Source of the DNA: DASXUX01 sp036504595 | Lineage (GTDB): Bacteria > Planctomycetota > SZUA-567 > H5-PLA8 | Reading direction: 5' to 3' | NCBI GenBank assembly: GCA_036504595.1 | Contig: DASXUX010000095.1 | Coordinates: 310,001-374,000, forward strand | Length of the DNA: 64,000 bases | Part shown: one piece after another, positions 32,441 to 40,811 of the stretch | How the letters are laid out: every line of letters begins with the position of its first letter | Numbering within the stretch: position 1 is the stretch's first letter | Position numbers and translations under genes: made by a program | The notes under the pieces: model-generated | What the model was told of the DNA's origin: nothing | Databases searched by the model: none | The model's input: the letters and a program-made list of their open reading frames with translations, nothing else

Positions 32441-33592
32441 TCATGGCGCTGTTTGGCTTGCGTCTCTGCGTCGCTGTTGCTCCCCGTCTCCCCGTCTCCC
32501 CGTCTCCCCGTCCGCTCGCTTCCGTCCGCCGGGCCCCGTGCCCGGCACGCGGCCGATCGAGCGGATGCGGCGCTTGATGCACTCCTGGCAGGCCAGAGCA
32601 TCCTCGGTGATGCAGGCTTTGGCGGGGTAGATTTCATAGAGCGCGCGGTATTTCTGCGGCGTGACGTTTGGCATGACGATGTTGGCGCCGCGCATCAGGC
32701 CCAGTTCGCGGCCGCTTTTCTTGTTGATCGTCGCCAGCGCCGTCGTGCTGGGGATGTTCGCCTCCGGGCAAGCCAGCCGCGTCAACGCCACGGCTTTGTA
32801 GACCATTAGTTCGTTACTGGGCACCTGTTCTTGCGGCGGAATCTTGCGCGTCCACTCGCCCGTGCCCAGCGGCGTATCGGGGTGACTCAGGTACGGCCCG
32901 ATGCCGATCATGTCCAGGTCCAACTCGCGGAACAGCAGGATGTCGTTGGCCAAGCTCTCGAACGTCTGGCCGGGAATGCCAACCATCACGCCGCTTCCGG
33001 CTTCGTAGCCGATCTTCGTCAGCGTGCGCAGCAGAGCAATCCGGCCTGAAGGGGTAGCGCCGGCGTCCCTGCCGGCCGGCGCGGAGGCCGGCGCTACCAC
33101 GCCTGAACGCGGCGGATGAATGAGCCGGTAGAGTTCGTCGTCCGAAGTCTCGAAGCGCAGCAGATACCGATCCGCTCCAGCCTTCTTCCACGTGATCAGG
33201 TCCTCATCGGGCCGCTCGCCCAGGCTCAGTGTGACCGCCAAGCCAATCTCCGCCTTGATCCGCCGCACAATATTGGCGAGCCACTCGCGCGTGATGCCGT
33301 AGTCTTCGCCGGCCTGCATCACGACCGTGCCGTAGCCGCACGCTGCCGCAACCTTCGCAGATTCCAGAATCTCCTCTTCGCTCATGCGGTAACGTTTGAG
33401 CTCTTTGTGTCCCGCACGCAGCCCGCAATACCCGCACGACCGAACGCAGTGATTGGAAATTTCGATCAGTCCACGCAAGTGTACCTGGTCGCCGACGTAC
33501 TGACGCCGCGTGTTATCGGCGCGCGTCCAAAGCTCGTCCAGCTTTGAAGCCCGCTCTTCCTGCAGCCAATCAAGAACTTCTGCCTTTTCCAT
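32441..33592 (-). CDS. hydE: [FeFe]-hydrogenase H-cluster maturation radical SAM enzyme HydE
   Basis: A 383-residue radical SAM enzyme that takes part in building the dithiomethylamine-bridged diiron centre. The 4Fe-4S ligands are C49-x3-C53-x2-C56 in HCVRSCGYCG. MQAGEDYGITREWL, GERPDEDLITWKKAGADRYLLRFET and GIGPYLSHPDTPLG are HydE signatures. It carries two repeat-derived additions: a 46-bp palindrome at residues about 165-180 (VAPASAPAGRDAGAT) and a C-terminal tail of GRRGDGE-type repeats from an octamer array. hydF lies 33 bp upstream. hydG and the hydrogenase itself are not in the window. Confidence 0.94.
   Translation of the reverse strand: MEKAEVLDWLQEERASKLDELWTRADNTRRQYVGDQVHLRGLIEISNHCVRSCGYCGLRAGHKELKRYRMSEEEILESAKVAAACGYGTVVMQAGEDYGITREWLANIVRRIKAEIGLAVTLSLGERPDEDLITWKKAGADRYLLRFETSDDELYRLIHPPRSGVVAPASAPAGRDAGATPSGRIALLRTLTKIGYEAGSGVMVGIPGQTFESLANDILLFRELDLDMIGIGPYLSHPDTPLGTGEWTRKIPPQEQVPSNELMVYKAVALTRLACPEANIPSTTALATINKKSGRELGLMRGANIVMPNVTPQKYRALYEIYPAKACITEDALACQECIKRRIRSIGRVPGTGPGGRKRADGETGRRGDGEQQRRRDASQTAP
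32482..32513 (-). repeat. Octamer array, CCCCGTCT type (4 units), in the hydE tail
   Basis: Three identical CCCCGTCT units and one CCCCGTCC, translated as GETGRRGDGE in HydE. Confidence 0.85.
33053..33098. repeat. 46-bp palindromic element inside hydE
   Basis: GGTAGCG...CGCTACC, read on the minus strand as VAPASAPAGRDAGAT, the same frame as the copies at 3000 and 25398. Confidence 0.88.
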
Positions 33593-33618
33593 TTCGCCCG
33601 CCGCACTCCTACGCTCTG

Positions 33619-33651
33619 CTACTGCCTACTGCTTACTGCCGCTGCCTACTG
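33619..33651 (-). repeat. Heptamer array, CTACTGC type, at the hydF 3' end
   Basis: CTACTGC, CTACTGC, TTACTGC, then a slipped CGCTGC and CTACTG. The hydF stop codon lies within the array, so the last codons are repeat-derived. Confidence 0.7.
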
Positions 33652-34867
33652 TTGTTCTGTACGCTTCCAGCGCCGCCGGAAACGGCTCCAGCGCCCGCTC
33701 GAAAATCCCCAGGCTGTATGCGATCGTCAGCCCGTAGTTCGTCACCGGCACGCCGGCCTGGCGGCAGCGCAAGATGCGGCTAAGCATCTCGCGGCGGTTC
33801 CACATGCATGCGCCGCAGTGAATCACCAACTTGTACGGCGATGGGTCGTCCGGAAAATCGTGGCCCTGCACCGTGTCGAACTGCAGCTTCCCGCCCACGT
33901 ACTGCGTCAGCCAGCGCGGAATCTTCACGCGGCCGATGTCCTCGCCAATCGGATGATGTGAGCACGCTTCAGCCACCAGCACACGGTCGCCGGTCTTCAG
34001 TTTCTCCACAGCCGTCGTGCCGATGACCTGACTGACCAGGTCTCCCTTGAAGCGCGCGAACAAGATCGAGAAACTCGTGAGCGGCACGTCCTTCGGAGTA
34101 TCGGCGGCCACTTTCAAAAAAGCCTGCGAGTCCGTCACGACCAGCTTTGGCGGCCGGTTGAGCCGCTCCAGCGCCGCGCGCAGTTCGCGCTCCTTCACGA
34201 CCATGCACAGGGCATCACTGTCGAGCAAATCTCTGATGGCCTGCACTTGCGGCAGAATCAAGCGGCCCTTCGGCGCTTCCTTATCGATCGGGACCACCAG
34301 CACCGCCAGTTCCCCCGGCCCGACCAGATCGCCGAGGATCGCCGGATTGTTGATCAACTCCGCCGGCGCCACATCCAGCAGCGCTTGCCGCAAATCGAGA
34401 AGGCCGGTGCCATTCAGCGCCGAAACGCTCACGGTTCGCACTTTCATCTCTGCCAACTTCGCCGCTGTCTCCGCCCGCACCGCGCCCGCATCGATCTTGT
34501 TGAAGACCACGAGCGCCGGCGTCTTGCGTTCGATGAGTTCGGCCAGAATCTGTTCTTCAAATTCGCCCCATAGGCCCGCTTCCGCCACGACGACGCCGAT
34601 GTCTGTGCGATCAAAAACCTGCTTCGTCTTCTGCACACGCAACTCACCGAGTGCGCCGGCGTCATCGATTCCAGCGGTATCGATGAAGAGCACCGGCCCC
34701 AGCGGCAGCAGTTCCATCGGCTTCTCGACGGGATCAGTCGTGGTGCCGGCCTGCGGCGAGACAATCGAAACCTGCTGCCGCGTGATCGCGTTCAGCAAGC
34801 TGGATTTGCCGACATTGCGACGGCCGAAGAAGGCGATGTGGGTGCGAAAACCTTTAGGAGATTTCAT
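33626..34867 (-). CDS. hydF: [FeFe]-hydrogenase H-cluster maturation GTPase HydF
   Basis: A 413-residue GTPase and scaffold on which the diiron subcluster is assembled before transfer to the hydrogenase. The P-loop GRRNVGKS is at residues 15-22, followed by GTTTDPV (switch I) and DTAG at 63-66. The C-terminal iron-sulfur site is complete: CSH near residue 302 and HCGAC near 350, which fits the family pattern C-x-H ... H-C-x2-C. Length is normal. It is upstream of hydE on the same strand with only 33 bp between, most of it a heptamer array. Confidence 0.95.
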   Translation of the reverse strand: MKSPKGFRTHIAFFGRRNVGKSSLLNAITRQQVSIVSPQAGTTTDPVEKPMELLPLGPVLFIDTAGIDDAGALGELRVQKTKQVFDRTDIGVVVAEAGLWGEFEEQILAELIERKTPALVVFNKIDAGAVRAETAAKLAEMKVRTVSVSALNGTGLLDLRQALLDVAPAELINNPAILGDLVGPGELAVLVVPIDKEAPKGRLILPQVQAIRDLLDSDALCMVVKERELRAALERLNRPPKLVVTDSQAFLKVAADTPKDVPLTSFSILFARFKGDLVSQVIGTTAVEKLKTGDRVLVAEACSHHPIGEDIGRVKIPRWLTQYVGGKLQFDTVQGHDFPDDPSPYKLVIHCGACMWNRREMLSRILRCRQAGVPVTNYGLTIAYSLGIFERALEPFPAALEAYRTTVGSGSKQ

Positions 34868-34906
34868 AGTTAGCCGCAGATGAACGCAGATGAGGTGCCA
34901 TGACGC

Positions 34907-35617
34907 TCATGTGCTCAGGTCCACGTCCTCCCATGCGACACCCGGGAACAATACCCACCATAGCCCGTGGCGACGTTCATGTATCGCGCCACCTTCGGCG
35001 AAGGGATCGAAAGTCCGAGGCACGGTGTCGCGCCCAGTTTGTGCACTCCGAACCGCATTGTGCGCGCAATAGAACCGGTCTGCCAGTTCGTAGACGACCT
35101 CGTCACTTCTGCGGCGACATTGTTCCACTATCTGTGACGCAGATCGTGCGGGCAAATTCAGGAAGTCAAAGAGCATTGATTTGATAAGCTCTAGCTCCAT
35201 CTGGCCGCAAAGCGGTGGTGGTGGCTCAAACCCAATGACCCAAGCCAAAGACCACATATTTTCGAGTCGCCATCCGATTCGATCGATGTGTTCCTCGCGA
35301 GCACGTTCGCGCGGAAGATTCATGATCAGGGTTTCATCGCTGGTCAAATGTTCCCTAACTTTACGTTCTGTGAAGGTGTTGACGAGAGCATCCGTTCCAA
35401 ATGCTTCTGCCGGTGTCGATACCCACAGAAACAGCAAGCCCAAGGCGTGAACCCGCGAGGCGATCTCATCGACCGGACGCAGCGTCGGCGGACCATCCAG
35501 CCAGACGTACGGCAAGGAGTCGGCGACTACGAACCCTTCTCTGCCGAGCAAATCGAGGTTTAGGCGCCGGACCTTCGGCACATCAAACAGGCTCTCGTTC
35601 TTAATGTCTGCGTTCAT
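34907..35617 (-). CDS. DUF4272 domain protein
   Basis: About 236 residues from the ATG ending at 35617, which overlaps the end of aspA. The pattern matches DUF4272: SRVHALGLLFLWVSTPAEAFG, then LTSDETLIMNLPRERAREEHIDRIGWRLENMWSLAWVIGFEP and the C-terminal ADRFYCAHNAVRSAQ. The family is of unknown function, cytoplasmic and often scattered near unrelated genes. Its place between aspA and hydF inside an otherwise conserved hydrogenase-maturation group is unexpected. Codon use looks slightly more AT-rich than its neighbours, which may point to later arrival. Confidence 0.8.
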   Translation of the reverse strand: MNADIKNESLFDVPKVRRLNLDLLGREGFVVADSLPYVWLDGPPTLRPVDEIASRVHALGLLFLWVSTPAEAFGTDALVNTFTERKVREHLTSDETLIMNLPRERAREEHIDRIGWRLENMWSLAWVIGFEPPPPLCGQMELELIKSMLFDFLNLPARSASQIVEQCRRRSDEVVYELADRFYCAHNAVRSAQTGRDTVPRTFDPFAEGGAIHERRHGLWWVLFPGVAWEDVDLST

Positions 35618-37041
35618 TGCATTGATCCGCGACCTAGGCTCGGCAATCCCAACCGGCACACTGCCTCGGGGCTCACCAGTTCATCAAACTGTGCCGCAGT
35701 CAAAATCTTCTGTCTCACCGCCAGCTCTCGAATCGTCTTGCCTTGCTCCTGAGCCTGCTTGGCCAGCTTCGCGGCGGCTTCGTAGCCGATCAGCGGGACC
35801 AAGGCAGTCGCGATGGCCGTCGAGCCCTCTACGTGAGCGCGACAGCGCGCCTCATCCACTTCCAGTCCATCGATGCAGTGCTTCCGCAATATCTCATCAG
35901 CGTGCGCAAGTATTTCGAGATCTTCCAGCAAGCACGCGGCGACGAGCGGCAGGAACGGATTGAGTTCCAGATTTCCACTCGCGCAGGCCATTGCGATGGC
36001 CTGATCGTGAGCCATCACGAGCATTGCGACCTGGCTGCACGCTTCGGGAATAACAGGATTCACTTTTCCGGGCATGATCGACGACCCGGCTTGCCGAGCT
36101 GGCAGTTTGATTTCGCCGAAGCCCGCCTCCGGGCCCGATGACATCAGCCGCAGATCGGTACAGACCTTCAGTAGCGAGACCGCGTGCGCCTTCAGAATTC
36201 CCGAAACTTCGACGAAGACGTCATTGTTCTGCGTCGCCTCAACCAGGTTTTCCGCGCGAGCCAGCCCCAGCCCTGTCAGTTCGCGCAGCGTTTCCACCAC
36301 GCGGAAAATGTACTGCCGCGGCGCGGCGAGACCCGTTCCAATCGCTGTCCCGCCGAGATTGACCACGCGCAGCCGTTCCTGGCATTTGTAGATGCGCCAG
36401 CGGTCGCGGTTGAACGCCTCCGCGTACGCCGACATCTCGCGGCCCAACGTTATCAGCACCGCGTCTTGAAGCTGCGTGCGCCCGACTTTCACCACGTGAG
36501 CGAATTTTTTTTCCGCTGCCTGAAACGCTTCCTGCAGCGCGACAACTTCGGCCTCAAGCTTTGTCAGCAGATTCAGCGCCGCCAGCTTCAGCGCCGTCGG
36601 ATATGTGTCATTCGTCGATTGATGCAGATTGATGTCGTCGAGCGGCGAGACTCCAGACTCCAGACTCTTCTTTCCGCGCAGAATTTCCAGCGCCCGGTTC
36701 GCGAGCACCTCATTCACATTCATGTTGGTGCTCGTCCCCGCTCCGCCTTGCAGCAGGTCCACGCAGATGTGAGCGTTCAGCAGTCCGCCAGCCATCTCGC
36801 TACACGCCTGTTCGATCGCGTCCGCCTTGGCTGGATTATCTTTCCACCAGCCGAGCGCTCGATTGGTCCGCGCGCAGGCCAGTTTGACCGTTCCATACGC
36901 AGAAATCAGCGCTGGATGGACCGTGCGTCCGCTCAGTGGGAAATTCTCCAGCGCGCGAGCCGTATGGATACCATACAGCGCATCGGCAGGGACTTTTCGT
37001 TCCCCAAGAGAGTCAGACTCAGTACGAAACTCTTTCGACAA
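35614..37041 (-). CDS. aspA: Aspartate ammonia-lyase
   Basis: A 475-residue member of the fumarase/aspartase superfamily that converts L-aspartate to fumarate and ammonia. The signature GSSIMPGKVNPV is near residue 320, the HQSTNDTYPTA loop near 132 and the TSTNMNVNEV loop near 105. Aspartases are commonly found next to hydE, hydF and the TM1266 regulator, where ammonia supply for the bridging amine of the H-cluster is a plausible reason. Codons near residue 126-131 (SLESGVS) overlap three GACTCCA units at 36649-36669, so a loop has been rewritten by a heptamer array. Confidence 0.93.
   Translation of the reverse strand: MSKEFRTESDSLGERKVPADALYGIHTARALENFPLSGRTVHPALISAYGTVKLACARTNRALGWWKDNPAKADAIEQACSEMAGGLLNAHICVDLLQGGAGTSTNMNVNEVLANRALEILRGKKSLESGVSPLDDINLHQSTNDTYPTALKLAALNLLTKLEAEVVALQEAFQAAEKKFAHVVKVGRTQLQDAVLITLGREMSAYAEAFNRDRWRIYKCQERLRVVNLGGTAIGTGLAAPRQYIFRVVETLRELTGLGLARAENLVEATQNNDVFVEVSGILKAHAVSLLKVCTDLRLMSSGPEAGFGEIKLPARQAGSSIMPGKVNPVIPEACSQVAMLVMAHDQAIAMACASGNLELNPFLPLVAACLLEDLEILAHADEILRKHCIDGLEVDEARCRAHVEGSTAIATALVPLIGYEAAAKLAKQAQEQGKTIRELAVRQKILTAAQFDELVSPEAVCRLGLPSLGRGSMQ
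36649..36669 (-). repeat. Heptamer array, GACTCCA type (3 units), inside aspA
   Basis: GACTCCA, GACTCCA, GACTCTT encode SLESGVS in a surface loop before the HQSTND motif. Confidence 0.65.
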
Positions 37042-37057
37042 CCCACGCCTCCAAATC

Positions 37058-37142
37058 GGTCATTGGTCATTAGTCATTGGTCATTAACAGAAAAACTCTT
37101 CGGCAATGACTAATGACCAGTGACCAATGACCAATGACTAAT
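37058..37142. repeat. Inverted pair of heptamer arrays, GGTCATT type
   Basis: The left arm 37058-37086 (GGTCATT x2, AGTCATT, GGTCATT) and right arm 37105-37142 (GACTAAT, GACCAGT, GACCAAT, GACCAAT, GACTAAT) are complementary over about 28 bp. The right arm contains the stop codon of the regulator gene. Confidence 0.9.
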
Positions 37143-37389
37143 GTTTGAACACCATCTTCTGTACGTGCACGCCCTGGATCGCTTCCAGTTCGCGCTTCAG
37201 TTTATCGGCCTCGATCTCGCTTTCGATCTCAACGACGATCAGCCCCGCTGGCGAGTTCGGGCCGTGAACGTCATGTAAGCCGAGACGCGTCCGGATCTGC
37301 GCCCCGTACTTCGTCAGCAATCCCTGTACGTTCGGCACCTGCTGCACACGGTCGGTGACGTGCAGGCCCAAAATCACATGATCACGCAT
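37138..37389 (-). CDS. TM1266-type iron-only hydrogenase system regulator
   Basis: An 83-residue ACT-like protein (MRDHVILGLHVTDRVQQVPNV then LGLHDVHGPNSPAGLIVVEI). The family is found beside [FeFe]-hydrogenase maturation genes and is thought to regulate them, though the ligand is unknown. It begins the group regulator-aspA-DUF4272-hydF-hydE on the minus strand. Its stop codon falls inside a heptamer array. Confidence 0.9.
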   Translation of the reverse strand: MRDHVILGLHVTDRVQQVPNVQGLLTKYGAQIRTRLGLHDVHGPNSPAGLIVVEIESEIEADKLKRELEAIQGVHVQKMVFKH

Positions 37390-37534
37390 CTTTGCCCCCT
37401 CCTGGTTAACGAACCGAAAGGATTATCGCAACTAAACGGATTCGTGCTACCGAAAACTGGGCTCAGCCAGCGCCGGCATCTGGACGCAAGACTCGAACAC
37501 ATGTATCGTATCGTTGACGCTCAGGAAAAAAAGA

Positions 37535-38731
37535 ATGGGAGAAGCGGACAACATCTTGGCCGCTGCGGCGGCGCATCTCGGCGCGGCGTTGACGTGCCGG
37601 GGTGACATGTCGCTGCTGGAGAAGCCGCGCCGCTGCCTGCTGGTTTCTCGCGGCGAGCGCACCCCGCAGCCCGATACGCCGTGTATCCGGTCGCTGGTTA
37701 AGGAAACCCAGAAACTCGCAGCCGCGGACGAGGTTCTCGTCTGTGGCGCCGGCAGGACGGCCTTCGACGCGGCGCTTTGGACATGCTCGCAGTCCGGTGG
37801 CGCTGCGATTATTGTTTTGACTGCCGCGCCGGGCGCGAAGGATTCCTGGCGAGAACTGATCCCCCAGCGACATCTGCTCGTGTGGCCACTGGCGGGCACA
37901 GAGGCCCGCCCTACCTCGCCGCCAGAATTCGGCCCGCACTGGCGCGACCTGCTGATGGGCCAACTCAGCAACCGCGCCACGGCCATCCACGTTCGCCGCA
38001 GCGGGCACATGGCGGAGGTCTCCGCCGCGCTGGTTGCTCGCGGCTGCAAAGTCGATGACCCGCCGCAGATGCCCGCCGCCCCTACCCCACGCATGGAACC
38101 CGAACCGACGGTTCTCGGCAGCGGCAGTCTTCAAATTCCCGAGGGATGGGAGTTCCTGACGCATTACACACGCGAACCTGACGGCCAGTGGCCGGGCGAG
38201 TCGCGCAGCGACTATCTGCGTTGGCTTTGTTCGGGCGCACCATTTGAGCCTCGCGACGGCTTTGCGGCGCTCTGTCGTATCCTAAAGGAGCAGCGCCTGC
38301 GCGCTTGCGGCCGTTTAATGCCTCAAAGCACGCCGATGGTCTGCTTCACGGCCCGGCGGCCGGACGAAGTGCTCGCCTTGCGCCGCTGGCGTCGCGGCCT
38401 GCTGCGCTGGACGTTCACCTCCCATGGTCTGGCGGTTCGCACATCCGCGCTCGAACTTCTCGGCGCCCGTCCGGTGCTTTACGCGTCCGAAAAGGAACTT
38501 CGCGGCGTACCGCCAGAGACTCGCCGCTTCATGCAGCCGCACCACACTGGACGGCAGGATTGGGCGGCAGAAGCGGAGTGGCGCGTGGCTGGCGATGTGG
38601 ATCTAACTCGCGTCGCCAAGTCCGAAATGCTCGCCGTCCTTTCGAGTGCCGCTGAGGCGGATCATATCCAGAGTGACTTTGGCGTCACGTCCATCATCAT
38701 CCCGCCGGCGTCCACCCGCGGGATTCGCTGA
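37535..38731 (+). CDS. Two-part protein of unknown function (398 aa)
   Basis: Translation probably starts at the ATG at 37535 after an AGGAAAAAAAGA ribosome site. The first half (to about residue 170) has a Rossmann-like alternation (ADEVLVCGAGRTAFDAAL, SQSGGAAIIVLTAAPG). The second half begins WEFLTHYTREPDGQWPGESRSDYLRWL and contains VCFTARRPDEVLALRRWRRGLLRW and DWAAEAEWRVAGDVDL. I do not recognise a named family; both halves look folded and conserved in style. A truncated palindromic element (37890-37915) contributes LAGTEARPTS at the junction. It diverges from the hydrogenase group. Confidence 0.72.
   Translation: MGEADNILAAAAAHLGAALTCRGDMSLLEKPRRCLLVSRGERTPQPDTPCIRSLVKETQKLAAADEVLVCGAGRTAFDAALWTCSQSGGAAIIVLTAAPGAKDSWRELIPQRHLLVWPLAGTEARPTSPPEFGPHWRDLLMGQLSNRATAIHVRRSGHMAEVSAALVARGCKVDDPPQMPAAPTPRMEPEPTVLGSGSLQIPEGWEFLTHYTREPDGQWPGESRSDYLRWLCSGAPFEPRDGFAALCRILKEQRLRACGRLMPQSTPMVCFTARRPDEVLALRRWRRGLLRWTFTSHGLAVRTSALELLGARPVLYASEKELRGVPPETRRFMQPHHTGRQDWAAEAEWRVAGDVDLTRVAKSEMLAVLSSAAEADHIQSDFGVTSIIIPPASTRGIR
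37890..37915. repeat. Half palindromic element inside a coding region
   Basis: GGCGGGC-ACAGAG-GCCCGCC followed by CTACC, which is half of the 60-bp type seen at 28301. It is translated as LAGTEARPT. Confidence 0.7.
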
Positions 38732-38848
38732 AGGACCGACCTTTCACGTCCGATAATAATTTAGTAATTGCCCGCCGAGCCAACACGTCGTAAAGTGTTT
38801 GCAGTTACCACTGTTTTCGGTCGGGGGGAAACCTGGAGGCCAGAAGAC

Positions 38849-39568
38849 ATGGTCCCACATCGCATGAAACTCCTCACCCCACTGTTCATCGGTCTGTCCC
38901 TGCTCTGCCTGCCAGCGTTTGCCGAAACCCCAAATAATGCGCCCGCCGAGCGGCGTTTTGAAATCATCAAAGGCGCCGGCGGCACGTACCGCATGGATCT
39001 CAATAGCGGTGAGCTTGAGATCCTCAAGTTCGACGAAAATGGCGACCCTTTTTGGCAGAAAACGCGCTCGCGCCAAGGGAAGGTTCAAAAGCCCCAGGAA
39101 GGGCCGGTCATCGAATCATCCACAATCGATGAGTCCTCCAAGAAGAAAAAGAGCACCGAAGCCCCTGACTTGGTCGGCCCTGACGGCAAACCGTTAGCGC
39201 CCGTCATTCTTGAAGAAAATCGCCGCGATGCCGCAGGTGACATTTCTGCTTACGACAAGAGCCTCTCCGTCTGCAACGCCGTGCAGATTGGCGACCGCAT
39301 CACCGGCACGTTCATGATCAAGAACAGGGGCGAACGAAAAATCAAGACTTTGGAACTGACGATGTTTATTCCCGTTGTCGGCCAGGAAAAACCGCAGGCT
39401 TACCGGTTCCTCTTTGCGGATCACCCGGATTTGACCAGCCCGCCGAAGCCGTCCGCTCCCGGCCACGACCCCGAAGCGCTGCTGCAAAGAGTGGACATCC
39501 CCTGTCCCGCCGGCCACGCGCGCGGAAACACGGACTTGAAAGTGACGTACATCAAGTTCGCGGACTGA
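38849..39568 (+). CDS. Secreted protein of unknown function
   Basis: About 239 residues from the ATG at 38849 (GGAGG ten bases upstream). Residues 1-26 form a signal peptide (MKLLTPLFIGLSLLCLPAFAE). A lysine-rich linker near residue 95 (SSKKKKSTE) separates two small beta-rich parts. The C-terminal part (GDRITGTFMIKNRGERKIKTLEL, MFIPVVGQEKPQAYRFLF) resembles an immunoglobulin-like fold used for binding. No family is recognised. It is followed by an inverted heptamer pair and a convergent dehydrogenase gene. Confidence 0.75.
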   Translation: MVPHRMKLLTPLFIGLSLLCLPAFAETPNNAPAERRFEIIKGAGGTYRMDLNSGELEILKFDENGDPFWQKTRSRQGKVQKPQEGPVIESSTIDESSKKKKSTEAPDLVGPDGKPLAPVILEENRRDAAGDISAYDKSLSVCNAVQIGDRITGTFMIKNRGERKIKTLELTMFIPVVGQEKPQAYRFLFADHPDLTSPPKPSAPGHDPEALLQRVDIPCPAGHARGNTDLKVTYIKFAD

Positions 39569-39571
39569 ACG

Positions 39572-39649
39572 GCAGGGTTCAGGGTCCGGGGTTCAGTAGT
39601 GGCCCGTACAAGCCTTCCCTGACCCCTGCACCCTGACCCCTGAACCCTT
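39572..39649. repeat. Inverted pair of heptamer arrays, GGGTTCA/CCCTGAC type
   Basis: The left arm 39572-39597 and right arm 39616-39649 (CCCTGAC, CCCTGCA, CCCTGAC, CCCTGAA) lie between convergent genes. Confidence 0.85.
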
Positions 39650-39654
39650 TCTCT

Positions 39655-40692
39655 TTACAGTTTCACGATCTTTCGCGTCAGCACCGACTTCAGTTCGGCG
39701 TTGGCCAGTTTCACGGAGCCAACGGCGTCGGCTGCGTTGGTCACTGTCGGCCGCCGCTTTTCCTCGATGCAGGTCAGGAAGTAATCGACCTCGCCTTCCC
39801 AGCCATTTGTCGTGGCGGTCGTGATGACTTCCGGTTCCTTCGCGTCAGTCGTGTGCAGCAGCAACGTCTTGCCTTGGCGGCCGAGATCGAAATCGACCGT
39901 GGCCTTCTCGAAGACAACCGTGTAGCGCATGGTAAAGCCGTAACTCGGGTCGGCGTTCCAGCCGCCTTCGGCCGCCACCATGAGTTTCGGATCCTTAAAC
40001 AGGTAAGTTGCCATCACCTGATCGATGCCGCCTTTGGTCGCCTTTCCACCGTTGCCGGCGGCAAAGACCGCCACGGGGTCGCCGAACACGTAGCGAACGA
40101 AGTCGATGTCGTGGATGTGCAGGTCAAACAGCGCCGAGCCGGAAAGCTTCGGCTGCAAAATCCACTGATTCCAACTCCAGCGCGGAGTCGAACCGTAGCG
40201 CCGGAACACGCCTGATACCACTTTCCCGTAGCGTTTTGATGTCACCGCTTCCTTCAGCCAGGCCCACTCCGGCCAAAAGCGCATGCAGTGCGCCGGCATC
40301 ATGAAGCCTTTGGCTTTCTTCGCCGCCGCCGCGATCTTCTCCGCGTCCTTGACCTGCATGGTGAGCGGCTTTTCGCACATCACATGTTTTCCGGACGCCA
40401 GGGCTTTCAGCGTGGCCTCGGCATGCAAGTACGTCGGCAAGCAGATGTCCACCAGATCCACTTCCGGATCGGCGCACAGTTCTTCCAGGGTCGGATGACT
40501 GCGCAGCGTCTTCGGATCAATGCCGAGTCCGCCGCTTTCGAGGTTCCCCCCGCCCTGCCCCCAGTCGCCGCTGGCTTTCTTCGGGTCCACATCGCAGAAC
40601 GCGACGAGTTTTGCGCGCGGGTTCTTGGCGTAGATCCCCACGTGCGCCCGCCCCATGAAACCAATGCCAACCACTCCTACGCGAATTGCCAT
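39655..40692 (-). CDS. Gfo/Idh/MocA family dehydrogenase
   Basis: A 345-residue NAD(P)-dependent oxidoreductase starting at the ATG ending at 40692 (MAIRVGVVGIGFMGRAH). The Rossmann turn is GIGFMG, the catalytic CEKPLTMQVKDAEKI lies near residue 95, and LHIHDIDFVRYVFG near residue 185 holds the second-domain histidine. The family includes myo-inositol and sugar dehydrogenases; the exact substrate is unknown. It follows the isomerase gene at 40809, a pairing typical of inositol or sugar-acid catabolism. The in-frame codons upstream of the chosen start are repeat sequence. Confidence 0.9.
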   Translation of the reverse strand: MAIRVGVVGIGFMGRAHVGIYAKNPRAKLVAFCDVDPKKASGDWGQGGGNLESGGLGIDPKTLRSHPTLEELCADPEVDLVDICLPTYLHAEATLKALASGKHVMCEKPLTMQVKDAEKIAAAAKKAKGFMMPAHCMRFWPEWAWLKEAVTSKRYGKVVSGVFRRYGSTPRWSWNQWILQPKLSGSALFDLHIHDIDFVRYVFGDPVAVFAAGNGGKATKGGIDQVMATYLFKDPKLMVAAEGGWNADPSYGFTMRYTVVFEKATVDFDLGRQGKTLLLHTTDAKEPEVITTATTNGWEGEVDYFLTCIEEKRRPTVTNAADAVGSVKLANAELKSVLTRKIVKL

Positions 40693-40734
40693 GTCTGTGT
40701 CTCCCCCTCCTTGTCGCCATTCCCAATGCAAAAA

Positions 40735-40811
40735 CGGGTATCGGGTATCGGGTATCGGGTATGGGGTGCGGCTCATATGAATCCGCCCCATACCCCATAC
40801 GCCATACCCTA
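40735..40811. repeat. Inverted pair of heptamer arrays, GGGTATC type
   Basis: The left arm 40735-40768 (GGGTATC x3, GGGTATG) and right arm 40787-40811 (CCCATAC, CCCATAC, GCCATAC) lie between two co-directional genes. The right arm includes the stop of the isomerase gene. Confidence 0.88.
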
